Source of the DNA: Acidobacteriota bacterium
GTDB taxonomy: Bacteria; Acidobacteriota; Blastocatellia; Pyrinomonadales; Pyrinomonadaceae
DNA: 48,622 nt
Direction of reading: 5' to 3'
Assembly: GCA_003222945.1 (NCBI GenBank)
Contig: QHXM01000068.1
Coordinates: forward strand, 1 to 48,622
Part shown: positions 42,698-48,622 of the stretch, piece after piece
How the letters are laid out: each line of letters starts with the position of its first letter
Position numbering within the stretch: the stretch's first letter is position 1
Program-made: the position numbers and the translations under genes
Notes under the pieces: generated by a model
The model's input: only the letters and a program-made list of their open reading frames with translations
Databases searched by the model: none
Told to the model about the DNA's origin: nothing

Positions 42698-43015
42698 TTG
42701 ATTAAGAAATACAGTCTTGTGCTGGCGCTGCTATTTGCCTTCAGCATTGGACAATCCATCTTTGCGCTGAACATCAATCGCACGACGGCCACAGCACAGG
42801 AGAATCAAAACCGTCGAGACCGCGATAGAGATCGAGACAGGCGAGGCGACAGAAGAGAAGATCGAGACCGAAACATGCAAAGCAATCGAGACGATCAGGG
42901 ACGACACAGACGCAGAGGCAGACACGGTCGTCGCAGAGGGCAACGGCATGAAAGAAGAGGCCGTCGTCATGGCAGAGGCAGGCGTGGTGATGAGAGGAAC
43001 GAGAATCGCCAATAA
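42698..43015 (+). CDS. Small exported Arg-rich protein (RD/RGH repeats)
   Basis: 105 residues starting at TTG 42698, preceded by AAGAGGAG at 7 nt; no better start exists. A signal peptide covers about residues 1-35 (LVLALLFAFSIGQSIFAL). The mature region is almost only Arg, Asp, Glu, Asn, Gly and His: an RD-repeat block (RRDRDRDRDRRGDRR) followed by RGRH/RRGRR blocks. It is intrinsically disordered and highly basic. Function unknown. Nucleic-acid, polyphosphate or polysaccharide binding outside the cytoplasm is conceivable (inference). It is the third such protein in the window. It has its own strong terminator. Confidence 0.75.
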   Translation: MIKKYSLVLALLFAFSIGQSIFALNINRTTATAQENQNRRDRDRDRDRRGDRREDRDRNMQSNRDDQGRHRRRGRHGRRRGQRHERRGRRHGRGRRGDERNENRQ

Positions 43016-43092
43016 CCTGTTTCAAGAGCCAGAGAGCTTTTCGTGGGAAGAATTCTCCTCTTTCTTCTCAAAGAGTCAATTCTCAATTTAAA

Positions 43093-43130
43093 AAAGAGCA
43101 CCTAATCCTTTATGAAGTTAGGTGCTCTTT
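43093..43130. terminator. Strong intrinsic terminator (13-bp perfect stem)
   Basis: AAAGAGCACCTAA (43093-43105) pairs perfectly with TTAGGTGCTCTTT (43118-43130), with A-tract and T-tract flanks that make it work on either strand. It lies 78 bases after the small Arg-rich gene and next to the PRC-like fragment on the other strand. Confidence 0.85.
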
Positions 43131-43134
43131 CTAT

Positions 43135-43287
43135 CTACAAACTCTCGTCAGGCATTCGTACTACCAGACCAACCAACTCCCCTTTCGCCGCATCAACGAT
43201 TAGATCATGAAGTTGTCCAAGCTTAACTTTATCTGAGTTTGGGCTAAAAATGTGGCGGTTATGTAATGATGCCAAGCCGCCACACAT
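43135..43287 (-). CDS. Short PRC-barrel-like open reading frame (probable fragment)
   Basis: A 50-residue minus-strand frame from ATG 43285-43287 to TAG 43135-43137. Residues 19-45 read DKVKLGQLHDLIVDAAKGELVGLVVR, the pattern of the first half of a PRC-barrel domain. A full PRC barrel is about 70-80 residues, so this is either a minimal version or a decayed remnant. No clear ribosome-binding site is present. It ends right beside a strong terminator, which argues that it was or is transcribed. Confidence 0.45.
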   Translation of the reverse strand: MCGGLASLHNRHIFSPNSDKVKLGQLHDLIVDAAKGELVGLVVRMPDESL

Positions 43288-43459
43288 TCAAAGTAGCGAT
43301 AGCTTCAATGGACCGTTTCTTTCATAACACTTCTTTCTTTTTCTGGCCTACCTCTAGCCCGCTTAAATCATCATAGGAGGCTAACGCCGTGGCGAGGCGT
43401 GCCCCCCCGAACAGCCTCTCGCAGCTTCGAGGCTATCTCTTTTCCTTTGGAAGGTAGTT

Positions 43460-44692
43460 ATGAAAGAAAGAAAAGCTCATCCGACTCTCCTCATCGCAGG
43501 CACACTTTCGGTCGCTCTGATCGCCGCACTGATACTCATGCCGCTTGGGTTGAAACGCCGCTCACAAGACAGCTTTATGAACATGCTCGTGCCTGCGCCT
43601 GCGGACGCAGAGGCCGCGGAGGTTAGCTCTTGGACGCAGGCCGTGCGCCGTGTTACAGAGGACAGGAGCGAGCCTGTCGGCAATAAGGCCAAGGTTGACA
43701 CTCCGCCTGAGCTTCGCCAGTACGGCGATAGGCGTCGCTTCCTTGCCGTGCAGGTCGCAGAGCAGCGAGAGCACAAGGTTGCATCCCCGCGTGATTTCGT
43801 TGACCTAGCCGCAATGCTCAAAGACGGCCAGATGGTTGAGCTTCAACCCTTGACGCGTGACTACATTCTCTTCGGCGTCGGCGGCAGCGCAGACCTTGAG
43901 CCTTTCACTCGCTACGAGATGGGAGCGAGTATTCCACTTTATGATGAGGCTGGACTCAAACAAGCGTATGATCAGATAGCTCAGTCGCGCGAGACAATCG
44001 AGAATGAAGTCAGTAGTCTCAAACAGAAACTCAATTCACTAGGCAGGCGTGAGCGGCAAGAGCGCACGAAGCTTCAAAACGAGATAAGCGAACAGGAGAA
44101 GGCGCTTCGTGCTGAGGTTGAAAGCAAACAGCTGCTCGACCGCTATTACGGCGACGCCGAAGGCAGGCTGCAACTCTTCCTTGACTACGCTTCTCTTGAG
44201 AACATAGCCGGGAGTTTTGCGGACAAGAGCTACGACGTAAGTGACCCGCGCTCTCGCCGCGAACTGAAAGTGCGCCTGCTAAGCTCCCTGCGCCCGGAAG
44301 CCGTGAAGATTCTGGAAGAGGTGGCGTCGGCTTACCGGGAGAAGTTCGACCGCCCGCTCCCCGTCAGTTCGCTGGTCCGCCCGAACGAGTACCAGAAAGC
44401 TCTAAGCCGTGTGAACCCGAACGCCACGCGCATAGAGACGCCGCCCCACTCTACGGGGCTCGCCTTCGACATCAACTACCGCTACATGACTGCCGACGAG
44501 CAGGCGTTTGTGATGGATTGTCTGGCACGGCTGAAGGATGAGGGGCGCATAGAAGTTCTGCGCGAGAATAGAGACAACTTTCACGTCTTCGCATTTCTTG
44601 ACGGGGCCGCGCCGGACGAGACTTTCGTTCACGCCTCATTAACCGCAGTCTCGCCCGAAGGGAAGACTAAGGAGGCGGAAGCGAGCGAATAA
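43460..44692 (+). CDS. Membrane-anchored DUF5715 / M15-like putative peptidase
   Basis: 410 residues with GGAAGG before ATG 43460. An N-terminal membrane anchor (about 10-30) is followed by a linker and a coiled coil (about 170-228). The C-terminal domain contains HSTGLAFDINYRY (His330, Asp337) and ENRDNFHVFAF (His375). This His-Asp-His arrangement matches zinc D,D-carboxypeptidases of the M15/VanY type and DUF5715, together with VSSLVRPNEYQ ahead of it. It probably acts on peptidoglycan in the periplasm, with the coiled coil positioning it (inference). Monocistronic; a small AGCCTC/GAGGCT hairpin lies in its leader near 43412-43433. Confidence 0.85.
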   Translation: MKERKAHPTLLIAGTLSVALIAALILMPLGLKRRSQDSFMNMLVPAPADAEAAEVSSWTQAVRRVTEDRSEPVGNKAKVDTPPELRQYGDRRRFLAVQVAEQREHKVASPRDFVDLAAMLKDGQMVELQPLTRDYILFGVGGSADLEPFTRYEMGASIPLYDEAGLKQAYDQIAQSRETIENEVSSLKQKLNSLGRRERQERTKLQNEISEQEKALRAEVESKQLLDRYYGDAEGRLQLFLDYASLENIAGSFADKSYDVSDPRSRRELKVRLLSSLRPEAVKILEEVASAYREKFDRPLPVSSLVRPNEYQKALSRVNPNATRIETPPHSTGLAFDINYRYMTADEQAFVMDCLARLKDEGRIEVLRENRDNFHVFAFLDGAAPDETFVHASLTAVSPEGKTKEAEASE

Positions 44693-44768
44693 GCTCAAGT
44701 AGGGACGAACTGCGCGACGTGTAATAAAGCTTTACAAAAGTATCGCACGCGGACACTTTGATTCGCTT

Positions 44769-44924
44769 TCATAGCCTCTTGCCACCGCGAGCGCGCGGCA
44801 CGAGGTGCTCGATTTCGAGTTGACCCATCACCAAGCGCTGTGGGCTGAGGCAGTAGCCACAACGCTCTCCTGTTGCCGCACGAACACGTTGTCGGACTGC
44901 CTCTGTAATGTCCGACCCACTCAT
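44769..44924 (-). pseudogene. Truncated HNH endonuclease
   Basis: A minus-strand frame from ATG 44922-44924, overlapping the upstream stop (ATGA), to TGA at 44769-44771. The 51 residues read VRAATGERCGYCLSPQRLVMG, then LEIEHLVPRARGGKRL and stop. This is the N-terminal zinc CxxC and first catalytic His region of HNH nucleases. The second half (ENLWLACRLCN and on) is missing, and no continuation was found in other frames. The gene is therefore broken after the GG turn and probably inactive. Confidence 0.75.
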
Positions 44925-45244
44925 GCCTGTAACGGCTTACGCAGCAGTCCGAGCTCATAGAGCCGCATCATTTCATCCAGTCCACGTTGACTATCTGCGT
45001 CAAGCGTCCCCTCTCGGTTCCGCCCAAGCAACTCGCTTAGGCTTGCATCCTGCTCGTCGGTGAGATGGAGTTCGGCGAGGGCCAGCACTTCATCATCCGA
45101 CAACTCTTCGACGGGTCTTTCGGTTGTTACCGATTCTAGCCACGCAGCTAAGATGTCTTCGACACTGCGCTGTGTTTGAGCAGCAACTTGGGCGGCTTGT
45201 CGAATTAAGTGCTCGGATACTTGAATTGTTACTTGCTGACTCAT
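44921..45244 (-). CDS. Small partner protein of HNH endonuclease (antitoxin-like)
   Basis: 107 residues from ATG 45242-45244, with AGAGG at 8 nt; the frame is open to 45271. The N-terminus (MSQQVTIQVSEHLIRQAAQVA, RSVEDILAAWLE) looks like a ribbon-helix-helix-type element. An acidic helical part follows (ELSDDEVLALAELHL), then LDEMMRLYELGLLRK. Proteins of this type are commonly encoded directly upstream of HNH nucleases in cyanobacteria and other bacteria with repeat-rich genomes. Here the partner nuclease is truncated. The C-terminus after LLRK appears shortened relative to that pattern (from memory). Role unproven; an antitoxin or regulator is inferred. Confidence 0.7.
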   Translation of the reverse strand: MSQQVTIQVSEHLIRQAAQVAAQTQRSVEDILAAWLESVTTERPVEELSDDEVLALAELHLTDEQDASLSELLGRNREGTLDADSQRGLDEMMRLYELGLLRKPLQA

Positions 45245-45655
45245 AATCCAGACCTCTACATCAACGGGCATTAACTTACTTCATGTCTTACGCTATGCTC
45301 TCCACGAGTCAATTATATTTATGCTCAAACAGAAGGTTGAGATTAATCCACTGTGGGGAGATTTGTGGGGACTATTTGCATCGGGCGAACGAAAAATATA
45401 GTTCTTATAGACCGGCTGGAACGTCCGCCTGAGGGTCTGATTTCATGCATTCCGCCAATACGATAAACCGAGAACCCATCCACACAAGCCATGCCTCGCA
45501 AATTCCATTGATTCAAAACAAGGCGGAGTATAATCGGGCCACAATTCGCTGGAGCCTTCACAAGCTGGGCGCGTCCGGGCCGAGGCTTCTTAGGTTACAT
45601 TCGACACTCCCAATTCGGAACATGTCGGCGGAAGTCCGAAACTCGCATTCCGTGA
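45245..45655. other. Intergenic region without recognised gene
   Basis: About 410 bases between the S9 peptidase stop and the HNH partner gene. Short frames on both strands lack domains and ribosome-binding sites. No strong hairpin was seen after the peptidase stop. Confidence 0.45.
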
Positions 45656-48247
45656 TTATTTTGTTTCCGCCCTGTCGCCTCCTTTGCGTGGCGGCGCGTT
45701 CTTCACGTACTTGTCGAACCAGTTAATCATCTCGTAGAGCACGTGCTCGGTTGACTCGCGCGCGTTATAGCCGTGCGCTTCGAGCGGGAGCGTGACATAG
45801 CGGACCGTCCCGCCGTTGCCGCGTATGGCGGCGTAGAGGCGTTCGGACTGTATGAGGAAGGTGCCTGTATTGTTGTCCGCCTCGCCGTGTATGAGGAGGA
45901 TCGGCGCTTTAATCTTGTTCGCATAGACGAAGGGCGACATCTTGATGTAGAGATCGGGTGCTTCCCAGAAAGTCCGCCGCTCGCTCTGGAAGCCGAAGGG
46001 CGTGAGCGTGCGGTTGTAAGCGCCGCTCCTGGCAATACCAGCGCGGAAGAGGTCCGAGTGCGCGAGCAGGTTCGCCGTCATGAACGCGCCGTAGGAGTGG
46101 CCGCCGACGCCTACGCGGTCGGGGTCTGTGACGCCCATCGTGACGGCCTTGTCAATCGCCGCCTTCGCGCTCGCCACGATCTGCTCGACGTAGGTGTTGT
46201 TCATCGTCTCGGGGTCGCCGATGACGGGCATCGTGGCGTTGTCCAGGACGGCGTATCCTTCGAGCAGGAAGAAGAGGTGCGAGTAGCCGTTGATGGTCGT
46301 GTAGTGCTGAGTGGAGCCTGTCACCTGCCCGGCGGTGTCCGCGTCGTTGTATTCGAGCGGGTAGGCCCAGAGCACCGTCGGCAGACGCGTGCCCTCTTTG
46401 TAGCCGGGCGGAAGGTAGAGCGTGAAGGAGAGGTCAACACCGTCGGCGCGCTTGTAACGGACGAGTTGCTTCTTGATGCCTTGAAGCTGCGGAGTCGGGT
46501 CACTGAACCGCGTGAGCGGAAGAAGCGCGGCGCTCGCGTTGCCGTCGCTGCCGCTTGTGCCCCCGCTCACGGAGAGCGTGCGGACGTAGTAGTTCAAAGG
46601 CTCTATGGGGCGCTCGCGGCGCGTGACGATGCGACGGGCGTCGTCGTCCAGGAGCGCGTTGAAGGTCTCGTATGCGTCGGCGTCCGAGCGGAAGAGGCGC
46701 TCGCTCTTAAAGGTCTTTAAGTTCCAGCGGTCCAGGAACGGGCGGTCGCCTTCGGGGGAAGAGCCTGCGCCTGCTGTGTAGATGAAGTCGCCGCGCTCGA
46801 GGATCGCGGACTGTCCGTTGGGGAGAATGCGCGTGATGGGCGCGCCGGGGTCTTTGTAAGCGTCGCGCTCGTTGCGCTCCCAAAGAGTTTTCGCGCTCGC
46901 TTGCGCGCTCGAAAGGTCGAGAATCTGAGTGCGTATGCGCCGACGGTCGCGGTCGTAGTCGTTGACAAAGGCCGTGTCGCCGCGCTCGCCCCAGTTGATG
47001 CCGCGGAAGCGGTGCTCGGTCTTGAAGAGTTCCACGGGGTTTGTGACGCCTGGCATCTTCGCCGTCATGATCTTGTCGCGGAAAGGAACCTTCTTGCGCG
47101 GGTCGCCGCCATCGAGGGCTTCGGCCCAGACGAGCGTCGCTGGCTCGGTCGGTCGCCACTCGAAGTCGCGCGGCCCCGTGCGCACGCCTTGCGGCGGAAT
47201 CTGGTCGGCGAGCGGTAACTCCGCGACCTTGTAGGCGTCGCCCTTCTTTCGGTCGAGGACGACGACCGTTTCCGGGAAGTTGTTCACAGTGTGCAGGTAC
47301 GAGTAGGGGCGGTGGACCATCGAGACGAGCACATAGTTGCCGTCGGGCGAGGGGCTAACGTCGTCAAAGATTGTTGGCTTGCCAATAGGAGTTGCCTTGC
47401 CCGTCGCCGTGTCAACGAAGGCGAGTTGCGAGGTCGCGTAGTAGTCGAAGAGGTCTTCGTCGTAAGGCGACTTCAGAAGGTCTTCGTAGGTGGGCGTCGT
47501 GTCGCTCTTACCGGAACTCTCCTGTATGTTCGGCCCCGTCGGTACGGTCGGCGGCGCGGGCGGCACACCGTGGTTGGCAACCATCTCGACGAGCAGCGTC
47601 TTGTTGTCTGGCATCCACTGGACGGGCACGCCCGTGACGGCGTTTACATGGATGCCCTTGATCTGCCGGATCGCGCCTGTCTCCGTGTCGCCGACCCAGA
47701 GTTCGCTCCCGCCCTGGGCCGTGTTCATGAAGAAGAAGTGGCGACCGTCGGCGCTCCAAGCCCTCCACGTCCCGCCGAAGCCGCGTGTGGGAAAGTTGAT
47801 CTTCGCCCCGGCGGGGAGCGCGACCTTACGCTCCGACCCGTCCGCGATTTTCTTAATGGTGAGCGCGACGTAGTAGGGCGAGCGCCCGGCGAGTCCGCTC
47901 AGGTGCTGCGAGTAGTAGTTCGGGTTGATGCGAAGGCCAGCGAGGCGTAGCATCGGCTGCGCGAGTTCCGCAATCGAGGGGTAGCGTATCCCTGTTGCCA
48001 GAAGCATGTAGTCGCGCGTAGGGCTGATGGAGCCTACGGGCGTTACGGGAGCGTTCAGAACGTCCTCAACCTCCTTCGGGGGCTTCTGATATGTGGTCTG
48101 CGCAGAGACGCCGGTGGCGATAAGGAGCAACGATAGGGCAGCGACAAGCCGGAGCGCGTGCGCGATACTTCGGCCACAAACTTGTTGCACGCGGTCGCAG
48201 AGGCGGAAGACTAGATTTGTTGACGGATTTTCGTTTCGTGAAGTCAT
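45656..48247 (-). CDS. Exported S9 family prolyl-oligopeptidase-type serine peptidase
   Basis: 863 residues from ATG 48245-48247, with AAGGA at 9 nt; an in-frame TTG at 48277 is less likely. A signal peptide ends near VSAQ (about residue 50). A beta-propeller-like region fills about 60-600 (WSADGRHFFFMNT, SPSPDGNYVLVSM). The C-terminal alpha/beta-hydrolase has the triad Ser718 (GVGGHSYGAFMT), Asp791 (LLIHGEADNNTGT) and His825 (LPLEAHGYNARES). It resembles glutamyl-peptidase/dipeptidyl-peptidase-like S9 enzymes and would trim peptides in the periplasm. Codon use is markedly GC-rich, producing long antisense shadow frames. Confidence 0.95.
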   Translation of the reverse strand: MTSRNENPSTNLVFRLCDRVQQVCGRSIAHALRLVAALSLLLIATGVSAQTTYQKPPKEVEDVLNAPVTPVGSISPTRDYMLLATGIRYPSIAELAQPMLRLAGLRINPNYYSQHLSGLAGRSPYYVALTIKKIADGSERKVALPAGAKINFPTRGFGGTWRAWSADGRHFFFMNTAQGGSELWVGDTETGAIRQIKGIHVNAVTGVPVQWMPDNKTLLVEMVANHGVPPAPPTVPTGPNIQESSGKSDTTPTYEDLLKSPYDEDLFDYYATSQLAFVDTATGKATPIGKPTIFDDVSPSPDGNYVLVSMVHRPYSYLHTVNNFPETVVVLDRKKGDAYKVAELPLADQIPPQGVRTGPRDFEWRPTEPATLVWAEALDGGDPRKKVPFRDKIMTAKMPGVTNPVELFKTEHRFRGINWGERGDTAFVNDYDRDRRRIRTQILDLSSAQASAKTLWERNERDAYKDPGAPITRILPNGQSAILERGDFIYTAGAGSSPEGDRPFLDRWNLKTFKSERLFRSDADAYETFNALLDDDARRIVTRRERPIEPLNYYVRTLSVSGGTSGSDGNASAALLPLTRFSDPTPQLQGIKKQLVRYKRADGVDLSFTLYLPPGYKEGTRLPTVLWAYPLEYNDADTAGQVTGSTQHYTTINGYSHLFFLLEGYAVLDNATMPVIGDPETMNNTYVEQIVASAKAAIDKAVTMGVTDPDRVGVGGHSYGAFMTANLLAHSDLFRAGIARSGAYNRTLTPFGFQSERRTFWEAPDLYIKMSPFVYANKIKAPILLIHGEADNNTGTFLIQSERLYAAIRGNGGTVRYVTLPLEAHGYNARESTEHVLYEMINWFDKYVKNAPPRKGGDRAETK

Positions 48248-48622
48248 AGAATTTTCCTTACGTTTAAGACGAGTCAAGTTTTAGTTCTTTAAGATGGCGG
48301 AGTGCGATTGCGGGCATGAGTTTCATGTATCGCGGGCTTCAAAGTCAACTTCGGCGCGGGCGGGCCAGAAAGCGCCCGTCACGGAATCTGATGTTAATGA
48401 AAAGAATCCAGGCCCATAATACCAGAGTGTCGCATCTAATAGACGTTCTAGCCAATGTCATAACAGCATATTTAGAATTGCTGAAAATAACTCTTCTCAG
48501 CAATCCTGGATAGGTCATTAACATTCAATTGAGAATAAAACATTACAGATGCAGTAAAGTTTGAAAATCGGTGCTGGTTCGATCATTAAAAAGGTAGAGA
48601 AGGGGATTCAACTCCAACTCAC
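48248..48622. other. Upstream region of the S9 peptidase; one small hairpin
   Basis: 375 bases to the window edge. ATTGCTGA (48477-48484) pairs with TCAGCAAT (48497-48504). From about 48390 the DNA is clearly more AT-rich than the adjoining peptidase gene. No gene, tRNA or promoter pair is supported. Confidence 0.45.

Noticed and set aside
45773-46720. A 315-codon plus-strand open frame opposite the S9 peptidase
   Set aside because: It is antisense to a peptidase with an intact catalytic triad; its Val/Arg/Glu-rich product has no motif and results from GC-rich codon use on the other strand.
48560-48622. tRNA-like GGTTCGATC near the right edge
   Set aside because: No acceptor stem, D-arm or anticodon arm could be built around it.

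Overview
The window reads as chromosomal DNA of an Acidobacteriota bacterium, most likely class Blastocatellia (subdivision 4, Pyrinomonadaceae-like). This is inferred from gene content. The markers are a membrane Ser/Thr kinase with a TPR sensor half, exported imidazolonepropionase-like amidohydrolases, a VWFA-related secreted protein, an OmpA/TonB-type outer-membrane protein with an N-terminal carboxypeptidase-regulatory fold, and small exported Arg/His-rich proteins. No 16S rRNA, tRNA or other taxonomic anchor is present. No CRISPR array, intact insertion sequence or prophage was seen.

Layout. 1-5650: a VWA-domain protein running off the left edge, two small hypothetical proteins (one with a DUF5763-like Cys/His motif) and a large receptor kinase. 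5741-10775: a tightly coupled minus-strand operon of three exported amidohydrolases. The middle one keeps its metal-binding HxH; the two flanking ones have lost it. A leader with a terminator-like hairpin precedes the operon. 10989-15297: a Cys-rich lipoprotein, a Tat-exported flavin amine oxidase, a small exported Arg/His-tailed protein, a secreted alpha-toroid-like protein and a YggX-like protein. 15316-17633: a Bcp-type peroxiredoxin divergent from thyA-folA, with a second small His/Arg-rich exported protein overlapping folA. 17752-19844: an exported trypsin-like protease and a PflX-type radical SAM enzyme.

20107-26258: remains of a SNF2 helicase, then a four-gene molybdenum hydroxylase operon: 2Fe-2S subunit, FAD/4Fe-4S subunit, Moco subunit, and an XdhC-MocA fusion for cofactor insertion and cytidylylation. 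The Moco subunit lacks a segment conserved in its relatives. 26345-35717 is all minus strand: a hybrid histidine kinase overlapping a RedB-like thioredoxin-fold gene, a GH3 beta-glucosidase, an unrecognised protein, a DUF4388 protein with a TonB-like tail, a YD-repeat/SnoaL protein and a PYP-like PAS protein. 36223-39755: a long RNA-hairpin leader and an exported protein whose motif order resembles CotH/FAM20/HipA-type atypical kinases, then a B12-binding radical SAM protein and a PepSY-like protein. 39965-48247: an outer-membrane beta-barrel protein, a third small Arg/His-rich exported protein, a PRC-barrel-like fragment, a DUF5715 peptidase-like protein, a truncated HNH nuclease with its partner gene, and an S9 prolyl-oligopeptidase-type peptidase.

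Several intergenic regions are built from 7-bp tandem units, resembling the STRR heptanucleotide repeats of cyanobacteria. One such array lies inside a coding start, where gain or loss of a unit would shift the frame. The strongest leads are the exported kinase-like protein with its structured leader, the heptad array in the amidohydrolase start, the shortened Moco subunit, and the recurrent small Arg/His-rich exported proteins.
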